Part shown: piece by piece, positions 49,001-58,312 of the stretch
Position numbering within the stretch: position 1 is the stretch's first letter
Layout: the number at the start of each line of letters is the position of its first letter
Translations under genes and position numbers: made by a program
NCBI GenBank assembly: GCA_965112735.1
Contig: OZ218961.1
Location: 2,728,001 to 2,792,000, forward strand
Direction: 5' to 3'
DNA from: Phaeosaccion multiseriatum
Taxonomy: Eukaryota; Ochrophyta, other classes
Length of the DNA: 64,000 bases
Notes under the pieces: model-generated
What the model saw: only the letters and a program-made list of their open reading frames with translations
What the model was told of the DNA's origin: nothing
Databases searched by the model: none

Positions 49001-52000
49001 CAGTCTGCGGAGCAATCAAGACGGGGCAGGCGCACTGGTCAGCGGCTGTGGTGGTGTACCACCAACAGGCGCGGGAGTAGGCCCTGTGGGGTCGGCACTC
49101 AGAGGGGGCTCGCTTGCCTCTCTGCTGCGAAGTGGACTCGGCAAAGCCATCGGTACGTGCATACACACGTACACACGCAACACGTACACACACACACACG
49201 CACACACACACACAGCAGGCGTAGCGGCGTCCTTCCTTGACTTACTCATGCAGGACCCTGCCCCCCAGCAGTGGCCTGGCCTGTGGTCTAGGCTCGTTCT
49301 GCTTGCGCAGCTCACTCATCCTTCTCTCTCCATCCTCCTCGGACCCCTTCCTCTCTTGCTCGTTGCTGTACCCGCTCGCCCCTCGTCTTCCTTTGTCCTC
49401 CCCACCTCTGCTGCTGCCCCATATGCCTATACGGCCTGTGTTTACCCACCTCACCTCTACCCAAAGGGACCGGAGCTCCCGCGTCGCTGGGTAACGAACC
49501 CGAGCTTGACCACTTACGAGGTGCTTGGCTCAGGCAGCAGCTCGCCCGAGAGAAGCTGCAGTCAGAAGCTACAGCAGTTGGTAATACGGCAGGCACAGGA
49601 GCAGGAGGTGGTGTGCCGCTGTGGAATGACCTGTGCGGCAAGATCCAGAGGGCCGTGTTCGGCTCCATCCAACCTCCAAAACTGCTCGAAGCGCTGGAGG
49701 TCCAGGCAGAGCAACAGCAGCAGTTGGTGATGCAGCAGCAGCAACAGGATCAGGGTCACAGATGGCATGGAGCGAGAGAGGAGCGGCGCAGCGTAGCCAA
49801 AGCAGCGATGATGGTGTTACGGGGGAGGGATGTAGGGGGGGCGGTATCAACCCTCGGGCGGCAGGCCTCCACCCTGGGCGCTGCCCCGAGCGGTTTCCTC
49901 ACGGTGCGGCAGCTGCAGGGAGCCTTGGAGAAGGACTTGGGCATCCCCATCACCCAAGTAGAGGTGGACATGCTGGCAGGTTGCTTGCGGAGTGTGCCGT
50001 CCGCTGCCTCTGCTGCAAGTAAGAGAGGAGGGGGGGGAGAGTCGATGGTACCCTACGAAGGCCTCGCTCTCCTCTTCCAAGTCTGTGGGAGTGAGCTCGG
50101 ACTCACGGCGCGAGGAGGAGGCACGCGAGGCAGTAGGGGAGCAACGAGAGGCCACACCAGTACAAGTGGCGACGACCCGGATTCCACCTTGTTGGACATC
50201 TTGGCTCTGTGTCTCACCCCCCACCCGAGCGACAGACCGCACCCTGCTCTACTGCTTCGGCATCCCTTCTTCGAGGGCGTGGCGACGGGCTCCGCGGCTG
50301 AGATACACGCCAAGAGAGGAGCGGCGGCGCTGCTGGGAAGTGGGGAAGCAGTGATGTACGTACTGAAACGGCAAGTGCAGCAGCCCCTGGACGAGCTCAG
50401 CTGTCTCATGATAGAGGCCATGCAAGACTTGCAGGGGATGGTTGGCGACGACCAGGGGGGAGGAGGAGAAAGGGCAACAATGACGACCAACATGGCAACT
50501 TCCTCCCCCTCCTCCTTCTTCGACGTGGGCAAGCTCGCGGAGGCCATTCGAGTGCTCTGCCGCTTGGGGCATGGCTGGATAGGGAGGATGGGCCACAGCA
50601 ACACTAGCTCACGATCATTCACTAGTCGAGCAGGAGCACCAGGAGCAGCTGCAGGAGAAGGAGGAGGGGGGGGAGGAGGAGGAGGAGGAGGACGTACTGG
50701 CAAAGAGAGTGCCGGGCTCAGTGCGGCTCAGCACACCACCGCTGTCGATGCCATTCTTTCCAGGGGCCTGCTTCAGCGGGTGGTTGCTCTCTCACTCCTG
50801 TTTCTGGAGCGACCAGAGGCGGACGCCTGCGGCCGAGCAGTACCTGGTGTCAGCTTCCTAGAGGGTGATCCCCGACTCAGCCTGGGCTCCCGGCTGCTGA
50901 TGGTGGTGGCGCGGTTGGTGGAGGGGTTTGTGTTGGACCTTAGCTACCCTGGTAGTCCGGTGGGGGCCTACGTCGATGTGGTACTACGCTGCTTGGTCAT
51001 GCTGTATATGGGGGAGGAGGGGCACTTGGCTGCCAAGTACGGAGCCGTGGGGCCCAGCTCCCTCGTGCTGCACCACTCCAACTTCAACTCATACTCATCC
51101 TCATCCTCATCCTCTCAAGTTGGTGATACAGGAGTAGCAGACCCGCACCCACCACCGCGTCGTGTGAGTGCAAACACCAACCACTGGACGCCGCCCATGA
51201 GTCGTCTCTTTGAAGGCCTCATGGTGGATGCCGTTACGGAAACCGGTAATGGTAGCCACCTCTACCCGCCTCTCCAGCGCTACTTGCAGCGGGCTGGCGG
51301 CCTGGCGCACCGACTGGAGGGGATGGCAGTGGATGGAAGAGGAGGAGGAGGAGGAGGAGGGTATGGTCTCGTGGACGAATTCGATGAAGTGGAGGAGCAT
51401 CTAAGAGCAGAGGCAGCGGCAGAGGCTGGGGGAGGAGGACGAAGAGGACGGGAAGAAGGTGGTGGGAGAGGAGGAAGACAAGATCGAGTTCGACAGGGTG
51501 ATTCAGACTGGGATGGGGGGGATAACAACGAGGAGGAAGAGGAGGAGGAGGAAGAGGACGACGACGACGACGAGGAGGTGCTCTTGGAGCCGGAGTTCGC
51601 TTCCATGGTGAACCACACTGCCACCCTTCGTAGAAGTGGAAGCGGGGATGGGGGTGGGAGCGGGCGAGGCCTTCTCCGGGCTCCGTGGTGCGAAGGCTTT
51701 TTGAGATCCTCGGCCTACTTTGGGGAGATTGTCGGCCTGGGAAGGGCTCTACAGAGCCTTCACGCGGCCTTCTCGAGCGGAGGAGAGGCCCGACGGGCAC
51801 CGGCCCAGGGGGGGAGGAGACGTAGTGCTGGCTACGTGGTGACGCTGGTGCGGATGAGCGTCGGGGACAACAGCGGCAGCACCCTCGCGCCCCCGGAGGA
51901 CGAGTCGCAGCAGCAGTCGCAGGAGCAGCAAGGGTCTTCTTCTAATCGAGGCGCGGCAAGGCCAACAGCTCTCGGTCAGTTAGAGGCACCCGCGGGGGGG

Positions 52001-55000
52001 CAGGGAGAGGAGGAGGATGGAGCCGTGCTTCAGCGAGCGCAGCTACTGATCGACTTTGGTGTGGCCTCCAAGCTCGCACCCCTGTTGCTCGATGGTGACG
52101 AGGAGGTGCGAATGACCACTCTCAACGGCATGGCGGTGGTGATGCGCTACGGAGGGCCCCTGCTTAGGGGCTTGGCCCTGGCCGGGGGAGGAGGAGGACG
52201 AGGAGGAGGGGTGGGGGGAGATGGGGATGATAACCTCGGCGACGACGACTGCGACAGTGGTGGTGGTGGTGGTGGTGGTGGTGGTGGTGGTGGTGGTGGT
52301 GGTGGTGGTGGTGGTGGTGGTATGGTCGTCGACCCCCGAGCGCTTGTGTGTCTGGGCTTCTGCTCTCCCGTGTGGGTGTCGGGTCTGCTGAGCATCCTTC
52401 GGGGGCGGCCCAAGGAGGGCACCAAGCTGACCAAGCAGAAGGTCCAGACGCTCAATAGAGCGCGCAGAACGGCCCTGCTGGTGCTGAGAGACATGGCAAT
52501 TGCTGGTGACAGGGCCATCGAGGGTTGGCAAACATGCCACGTCATGCGAGCTCTGCAGCAGCTGCTGGTGGAGCAACAAGAGCAGCAGCAACAGCAGCCG
52601 CAGTTGGTGATACAGCAGCAGCACCAGCAGCAAGAGCAGCACGACCTCCCCGTCCTTACTGTGCTGCGGGCTCTCGCAAGGAATGGAAGTGACAGCGCTC
52701 GTCAGCTCATCGACTCGTGCCCCGGCCTGCCTAGAGCCCTCGACTTTTACGGCCTTGAGCTGCCCCGTAAGGTCACTCTCCCTGACTTGGCGGAGAGGGC
52801 GGAGGACTTGGGTCGGCGCGGTGGCATGTTGAGTGAGGTGGCAGAGGTGATGCGCCAAACGCTTGTGCTTCTCAGTACGGCGGTTACGGTGGGGGACGTT
52901 AGCGTTCTTCACCCACCTGTGCTATGGCCACCGCTGGCACAGGAGGACGAAGAGGAGAAGGGCAGGGCGGGTGGCGAGGGCACAGCCGGTCAAGAGCAAG
53001 AGCAGCTAGGTAGACGTCTCGGGGCCGAGGAAAGAGGAAAAGGAGGCGTAGCAGGAGAACAGAGGGAATACACCCACCGGGAGAGGCTGGAGTTGCCCCA
53101 CCCTCTCCTGGAGCGGCTAACTAGCCTCTGCTGGGGTTGGTTGCTTCGCTCCTGGCTTCAGCTAGCGAGAGACGACCCCACACACCCTTACACCAGAGCG
53201 AGGGTGGGCGTGGTGCGTGCTTGTCTCCAACTGGCGACGTTCCTGCTTCGTGCTTCCAACTCCTCCCCATCTGCGGCCCACCTTCGCCTCCTCGTGCTCG
53301 GACCGGTTGACACTCGGCTAGCTGACCAAGCCAGGGCGGCGGCAGGGCTCGGCAGCAGTAGCTTGATGGGGCCACTGGGGCTAGGGGTCACAGCAGAGGG
53401 AGAGGGAGGAGGAGAAGGAGGAGGTGGAGGGGGGGGAGGAGGAAGAAGCAGCTACGACGCGTACTTGGAAGAGGCTGGCGTCGAAGACGAAGATGGCGTT
53501 ACAGAGAATGGCGGCATTTCGAAGGCCGAGAGTCGTGGTACTCGTCGCGAGCTGGCCCGAGCAAGCACAGGCTTGGAAGTGATGGTGCGAGCGCTGTCCT
53601 GCGATGTGCCGCTGGAGCTGTACCACACGCACCCTTTGCAGTCCGTGGTGCCTCAGCTTCAGTCTTGTCTGGCATTGGCCCTCTCAGGAGGAGAAGGAGG
53701 AGGAGGAGCAGGAGGAGGAGGAGGAGGAGGAGGAGTGCTGGTCAGAGCGATGGCTGACGCCGGAATCGGTCTCCGCTTTAAGGATTGCTTAGACCAAGGC
53801 TGTCGCTTGGTCCGCTGGGCCACGGGGCAGGGGCTGGAGGCGGCCCACCTGGGGGAGTGGTACGCACCGGCCCGACAGACGCGCAAGGTGCTGCTGGATC
53901 GGCTGTTGTGGGTACGCAGCGAGGCCATTCAGTCACAGCTCATGCTGGGCGGCCTTGTAGAGGGGCTACTCACGGACATGCTTGGCGACGCCAACGTGGT
54001 GCATATCACCAATGTTCGCCTGCCCGCCGCGTTTCGCCGCTATAACGGTACGCCCCTGTTACGCAACGAGGCCTTGGAGCTGCTGGAGAGGGTGGTGACT
54101 CGCCGTGCCCGCGCTCCTGCCCTCTGTCTGGAGATGGCCCGTCAAGCACTTCGGCACGGGGTGGCAAGGCAGGAGAGGAAGCGAGTGGGGCGCTACCGTC
54201 AGCGCTCGGTGCGCGCTGGGGTAGGGGTGGCCCTGCGACTACTATGTCGACTCGGAAATCCTCAGCTGGATAGGGAGATGCGCTCTCCTGCCATGGCCGT
54301 GCCGCGCTCGCTCCTCTCGGCCACGCGAAGGGGGGGCAGCGGCCACCTGCTGACGGATGTGAGAAGGAGGTGGGCAAGGTGGATCTCCAGAGTCGCCAGG
54401 GCAGTGGATGGTGATGGAGAGCCAGCGCGGCAGGGGGCTGCGGTGGCGGCCGCGGCGACGGCGGTGGTAGAGAAACCGTCGCGGCAGGGGATGAAGCGCG
54501 AGACTACGGAGCGATCATCTTCTTCTTCGTCCTCATTCTCTTCTCCTTCTCGTTCAAGCTCGAGGGCGTCCAATCAGGACCAAGAAGCAGAGACAGGAGA
54601 AGGAGGAGGAGGAGGAGGAGGAGGAGGAGGAGGAGGAGGAGGAGGAGGAGGAGGAGGAGGAGGAGGAGGAGGAGGAGGAGGGCTAGGAGGAGAGAAGAGG
54701 CGCTTGGTGACGCTGACTTTTAGCAACACAAGGGCGTCAAGCATGCGGCCCACGAGCGTCAGCGGCTTCCTCTCTGCTCTGTCCAGCGTGACGGGCGTGG
54801 CTGTGGAGGGCATGCACGTGACCGGTGTACGCAAGAACTGCACCGAGACAGGAGAAGCAGGGGAGCCCGTCCCTGCTGGTGCTGCGCTTGCCTCAGGAGG
54901 GGGGGGAGCGCTGCCGATTGCGGTGGATCTGCTGGTCACTCCGACGGCGGCTCAGGGCATGTGGCGCCGCTGCTTGGCAGGCATCTTGCTACAGATCCCC

Positions 55001-58000
55001 TCCTCTGGTACAGGAGGAGGAGGAGGAGGAGGAGGAGGAGGAGGAGGGGGTGGCGAGGAGCAGCCCTACCATGTGCATGCTCTGGAGGTTCAGGGGATGG
55101 GGAGGCTCTCTGGAGATGGCTCGGAGGTGCTACAGGAGGGTATGCAGGAGCGTCACCCCATGCATCTGAGCAGCAGCAGCAACAGCAGCAACAGTAGTAG
55201 CCACAAGGCTGGTGGCGGAGGACGAACTGTTGGAGGAGTAGTAGCAGCAGGAGGAGAAGGAGGAGTGGGAGGAGGAGGGGGAGGAGGACGAGGCAGGGAA
55301 ATGGAGAGGTGGAAGCCGCAACAGCACGACGAACCGGAGACGAGGGTTCGTGGGGAAAGTAGGAGTATGGGCAAGTTTGGGTGGCTGGGAAGCGTCCCTC
55401 GGGGTAGAGAAGGAGGAGGTGGTACTACGGGTGGTATCACAGGCAGTAGGCGGGCGACGCCGGCAACAATGGAGCGACCCAGGGGTGGGGGGCGACGGAG
55501 TGAACCAGGGAGGGACCGAGAGCAGCAGCAGCAGCAGCAACAGCACGACAACGACGAGGAGGAGGAGGAAGTGCAGGAGGAGGAGGAGAAGGGCCTTGGC
55601 GAGGGCGAGACGGAAGGAGATCTGTCCGCAGCGCTGGACCGCCTGGGGGAAGGCCTCCTAGAGGTTCAGGAGGCCTTTTCGCAGCGCGCGCTACCTACTG
55701 CTCTGCATAGAGGAGGAGGAGGAGGAGGAGGAGGAGGAGGAGGAGGAGGAGGAGGAGGAGGAGGAGGAGGAGGAGGAGGAGGAGGAGGAGGAGGAGGAGG
55801 AGGAGAAGAAGAAGGAGGAAAGCGATCTGTTGATGGTGATGACGACAGTGCCACGGTGGATCTCGAGGGGCTTTACTGCGCTCTCATGGACCTTCGTCTG
55901 TCAGAAGGGAGGGTGGTGAAGGCCATCGCCTCCGTGCGCCGCATCAACAAAGCGAACATGCGGATGGACTTTGCCGGCTTCATTCAGCTCTTCGCACGAG
56001 CAGCGGGGTTGTATGATCTTCCACTGCCATCCCAGGCCAGTGGAGCCGGAGGCGTGGGTGGTTCCGCTGCCCCTCCTCCGGGGGCGGGGTTGTTGAGTGT
56101 GTCCGTGGAAGGGCCGCTGGACGGGCGGTGGGAAGCGGTGCCGCCCAACAAGATACTCCGCTTCAAGCGCGTCTTCGACAAGCTCGTTATAGAGGAGAGT
56201 GAAGGAGGGGCACTGGGGGCAGACGGGAGGAGGGGGAGGAGGAGGGGGCGGGGGGGGGGCAGCAGAAGCAGCAGTGGTCCGGAGGACGAATCTTTCTCAT
56301 TGGAGAAGCTCCCTGCGGCCTTGTTGCAGCTCTTTCGCTACGAGATGGAGCTGGTGCAGGCCTATGTGGAGGGGCGAAGGGAAGTTATTTCGAGGCTCTT
56401 TGACGGCCGAGTGTCGCTACAGGAGCTCGCACGAGGGGCGGTGCATATCGAGGCCATGAGGAAGAAGAAGAGCGAGAACAAGGCGAGCGATGGTAGTGCG
56501 AGTGTCAGTGCTACGGTCGCTTCGATGTCCTCGTCATCAGCGTCAATGCCGGGTAGCAGCGGTAATCGAGGAGGGGGAGGAGGAGCGGTGGACCGGCAGG
56601 GCACAGGCAGGGGCAGGGGCAGAGCTTCGTCGTCGTCGCCTTGGGGCAGCGCTGGACATGGGCGGCAGTTGGTGCTACAGCAGCAGAGAGGACGGGAAGG
56701 GCCTCCTTCTACGGCTTCCCGACTCTCGCACTCCCCAGACGGGAGGAGACGCAGCGCCGGTGGAGACCCAACAACAAGAGGGCACCCAACAAGAGAGGGC
56801 AGACAAGATTCCCATGCCCCATTGTCGCCCTCTCCTCCTCCTGACCCTGAGCGCCGTCGATTGGCGCGTGAGGAGCAGCCTGAAGACACCCGTGCCTACG
56901 CGGGGAGCGGTGGTAGCGGCAACACCAGTGGCAGCATTTCCCCTCTGAGTAGGGGGGGGCGGCGGCGGAGCAGATCCAACAGTCTGCTCAGTGTGACCTT
57001 TCAGGATGAAGAGGAAGGGAGAGGGGAGGGAGTGGAGGAGAAGGGGGAGAGAGCGGGTCGGGAATGGGAGACATGGGCTGACGAGGAAATGGAGGGAGAG
57101 TTGGAGAGGCAAGCGAGGAGAAGGAAGCTCATGGAGGGTAGGAGTGAGGAAGAAGATGGTCTTTCTCTCTCTGCTCGCGGGGGTGGTGGCGATGGTGTAG
57201 AGAGAAGACCAGCAGCAGCAGCAGCAGCAGCAGGAGGAGGAGGAGGAGGAGGAGGAGGAGGAGCAGCAGCAGCAGCAGCGACTGGGCGGGGTGTTGAGAA
57301 TGACTATTCATCGGAGCCGGAGACCGAGTTGGAGAAAGAGGTCACTATGGAAGCAGCAAAGCTTGCATTCGAGGAGTACGACAGGGATGGAGACGGAAGA
57401 ATCACCATCTCAGATTTGAGGGAGGCTTTCTCTGGTGATGCAGGCGGAGGGGGGGGGGGGCAACCGTGTGTCACTGAGGAGGACATGAGGGAGTGGATGC
57501 TTGAAAGAGATACAGATGGCAAGGGCCACGTCAGCTGGCAGGACTTCCTTGCCGTCTATGGGGGAAGACGAAGTGGAGGAGGAAGAGGAGGACATGCCGG
57601 AGATGATGGTAGGAATGTGGTACCTGGATCTGAGGCGGCGGAGAGGGAGCCGCAGCATGATGAAGAGGAAGAGGAAGAAGAGGAGGAGGAGGAGGAGGAG
57701 GAGGAGGAGACGGTGTCCATCACGCCAGAGGAGCACGCGGCTTTACTCACGGTCTTTGATATGTACGATGGGAATGGGGACGGTCTCATCAGCTATGCCG
57801 ACCTCAGAGCCACCTTTGCCAGGCAGGGACAGACGCCGAGCGACAGAGAGCTTCGGCAGTGGATCGCCGATAGGGACTCGACGGGAACGGGTACCGTCGA
57901 CAGGAAGGACTTTGCCCGGAGCTTTCAGGTCGCCATGAGGAAGGGGGGGGGGGGGGGAGGAGGAGGAGGAGGGGGGGGGGGCAAGAGGAGGGTTAGTAAG

Positions 58001-58015
58001 GGACTGACGCAGTAG
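25301..58015 (+). CDS. Giant multidomain scaffold-like protein (C2, Tudor-like array, PUB, EF-hand, WD40, pseudokinase, ARM), about 9,900 aa
   Basis: The exon chain is 25301-25448, 25593-33261, 33800-33914, 34337-34493, 34947-35027, 35242-36449, 36789-42014, 42328-42482, 42735-49152, 49219 to about 49270, then about 49467 or 49534 to 58015. Every junction except the last keeps phase with GT-AG signals. Several fall inside domains: the C2 domain, the second PUB domain and the WD40 region are only complete after splicing, which argues for one gene. The C2 domain (VVDCRNLEP, NPVWEEEHLAF, then GDVEMRVFQTD) is first; its Met exon is not found, and a read-through Ala/Pro stretch lies upstream. The other domains are listed as separate entries. 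C2 and EF-hands bind calcium, PUB domains bind p97/VCP-type partners, and Tudor-like folds bind peptides; a cytosolic scaffold is inferred. Two or more adjacent genes remain possible. Confidence 0.68.
25846..31605 (+). repeat. Array of 26 Tudor-like modules within the giant protein
   Basis: The first module (EGMTCEVNYKGSGQYYPGQI) is divergent. Eighteen copies of a YYPG type follow (LEEGMKVEANYRGKGRYYPG, then GTCDIDYDDG), along with seven copies of a WYKG type (VGDRVEGNYKGKGRWYKGKI, then GSYDIEYDDGEKETRV). Each module is about 60-80 residues, with linkers rich in Ser, Arg, Gly and acidic residues. The Y-x-G-x-G-x-(Y/W)(Y/K)-x-G and D-(I/V)-x-Y-D-D-G pattern fits small beta-barrels of the Tudor/Agenet kind. 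The modules form seven blocks, each closing with one WYKG module: 3, 4, 5, 3, 3, 3 and 4 modules. A last degenerate relative (GTFSIRYRDG) lies at about 32070-32250. Near-identity at the DNA level points to recent expansion or gene conversion. Confidence 0.9.
33262..33799 (+). repeat. Repeat-filled intron: (TGAG)n, (GGGA)n and CA-rich tracts
   Basis: The intron begins with GTGAGT, and the same TGAG unit then repeats almost perfectly from 33265 to about 33513. A short GGGA run and a CA/CGCA-rich stretch (33600-33790) follow, up to the CCCGTAG acceptor. Many potential GT donors are therefore present in tandem at the exon edge. Confidence 0.9.
33938..34101 (+). repeat. (GGGA)n tetranucleotide repeat in an intron
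   Basis: A nearly perfect GGGA run lies just after the exon ending at 33914. A second, interrupted run with GGAC variants lies at 34553-34678 in the next intron. Confidence 0.92.
35700..38510 (+). other. Four PUB domains and a canonical EF-hand pair in the giant protein
   Basis: The PUB-like units are at about 35715-35940 (YLDNVLTSVGDARLWRVNCS, then GGVELMKAVGF), 36300-36850 (YVTNVLRNPRDGRMHRIRIA, then across the intron LLMEACGW), 37830-38090 (FIQRILNAPGNSSYWQLLLT, then GGVSLMEACGF) and 38300-38500 (YLQNVVGHPTDPKYRHISS, then GGVELMVGLGF). The shared pattern, a conserved helix with N followed by (Y/W)-R-x-I and GGVELMxxxGF, is that of PUB domains in peptide:N-glycanase and UBX proteins. Between the second and third lies a textbook EF-hand pair at 37413-37590 (FDRIDVNGDGTITPEE and RDMTQDGVVGFEEF). 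A coiled-coil-like charged helix follows at 38740-38940. Confidence 0.75.
40020..44370 (+). other. EF-hand and WD40-like region of the giant protein
   Basis: EF-hands are at 40060-40330 (RLDVDGGGSVDALEL, MDADGSGSVSWDEF), 40530-40620 (FDTFDTSGDGKVSPEEL), 43600-43680 (FDRFDEDGSGQIDMGEF) and 43895-43960 (FDLDGDGMVSYLEF); most have complete calcium ligands. WD40-like strands are at 41420-41510 (VDPSGQRLYLLMRDGGLCVW), 42330-42880 (VTGDTDGDIRLWEV) and 44180-44360 (LRGHTKAITALRYMPVSMLL, then SLRVWDP). EF-hands inserted between WD blades recall WD40/EF-hand proteins of protists. Tudor-like segments occur at about 43220-43450 and 45560-45690. Confidence 0.65.
42529..42627 (+). repeat. 34-bp minisatellite (about three copies) in an intron
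   Basis: The units begin at 42529, 42563 and 42597 with CTGACACACCCCCGTA. The first two are identical; the third has TATAAC for TAGAAC and a variant end. It lies in the intron between the exons ending at 42482 and starting at 42735. Confidence 0.92.
47990..50275 (+). other. Pseudokinase domain with interrupted C-lobe in the giant protein
   Basis: Kinase-like landmarks are seen in order: HLHAHSVVVRDVRPETIFVS (the catalytic-loop region, with HRD changed to VRD and the usual K and N replaced), LTPPEAF (APE-like) and WDVWTLGVLLFEVAFGVPPP (the F-helix region with conserved D and G). The DFG metal-binding motif is replaced by VWAPHLA. The expected final helices, DILALCLTPHPSDRPHPALL, then RHPFFEG, appear only at 50185-50275, after an intron and an EF-hand-like insertion (49840-50010). 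The lost catalytic residues indicate a pseudokinase, an inference from family rules. Confidence 0.65.
52030..52800 (+). other. Armadillo/HEAT-like helical segment of the giant protein
   Basis: Helical repeats such as LIDFGVASKLAPLLLDGDEE followed by VRMTTLNGMAVVMRYGGPLL, and ARRTALLVLRDMAIAGDRAI followed by VMRALQQLLVEQ, fit armadillo-like repeats. A kinase-like domain followed by such helices is also found in ULK4- and STK36-type proteins. A poly-Gly run made of GGT codons (52258-52320) interrupts the segment, in contrast to the GGA runs elsewhere. Confidence 0.45.
54597..54682 (+). repeat. Long (GGA)n tract coding for poly-glycine
   Basis: This is one of many such runs in the giant gene. 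Other long ones are near 36210-36272, 42938-43029, 45045-45095, 48780-48850, 55018-55048 and 55710-55803. In nearly all of them the reading frame is GGA (Gly) rather than GAG (Glu) or AGG (Arg). Confidence 0.93.
57340..58015 (+). other. C-terminal EF-hand pairs and stop of the giant protein
   Basis: Two canonical EF-hand pairs close the protein: YDRDGDGRITISDLREAF with RDTDGKGHVSWQDFLAVY (57380-57560), and YDGNGDGLISYADLRATF with RDSTGTGTVDRKDFARSF (57763-57925). The loops keep the expected acidic residues. A glycine run and KRRVSKGLTQ precede the TAG at 58013-58015. The part from 57840 to 57928 is the parent-like sequence of the antisense relics in units A and B. Confidence 0.88.
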
Positions 58016-58251
58016 TGAGGCATGTGTACATAGTATATATATATTGCGAGATGAGAGGGGGGGTGGGCTTCGGAAGCGCTACGCGCGAAGGGGAGTTTTA
58101 CAATCGTGAGGCGAGAAAAGGGAGAGGGAAGGAAGTTGAAAGGTCATACATAAATGAGTTTTTGTTCCTTCACTTCTTGCCCCTTCTACCACTTCGATGC
58201 CGCGGGGTGCCGCTGCTGAAGGTCGTCGCCCTTCGCACACTCTCTCGTTGC

Positions 58252-58312
58252 TTCTCGAGCCCGACTCGGGCTGATATCTATCTATATCTATGATATCTAT
58301 CAGCCCGAGTCC
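58252..58312. terminator. Nested inverted repeats between convergent transcription units
   Basis: GACTCGGGCTGATA (58263-58276) pairs perfectly with TATCAGCCCGAGTC (58298-58311), with an AT-rich loop between them. Overlapping it is AGCCCGAC-TCGGGCT at about 58258-58272. It lies 240 bp after the stop of the giant gene, at the 3' end of a probable minus-strand exon. A shared 3'-end processing hairpin is possible but inferred. Confidence 0.5.

Larger units (their letters stand above)
38584..56681 (+). repeat. Interspersed 17-bp element GCAGTTGGTGATACAGC, many copies, both orientations, inside exons
   Basis: Forward or near-forward copies start at 38765, 40205, 45849, 45956, 47202, 48258, 49574, 49730, 51116, 52600 and 56665. 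Reverse-complement copies start at 38584, 39503, 39527, 44074, 48924 and 49054. Depending on frame and strand they encode AVGDTA, QLVIQQ or VSPTA. The ends GCWGT and ACAGC are partly complementary, so a small hairpin is possible. An eighteenth copy is at 20324 in the neighbouring minus-strand gene. The coordinates span the first to last copy; the copies are dispersed. Confidence 0.8.
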
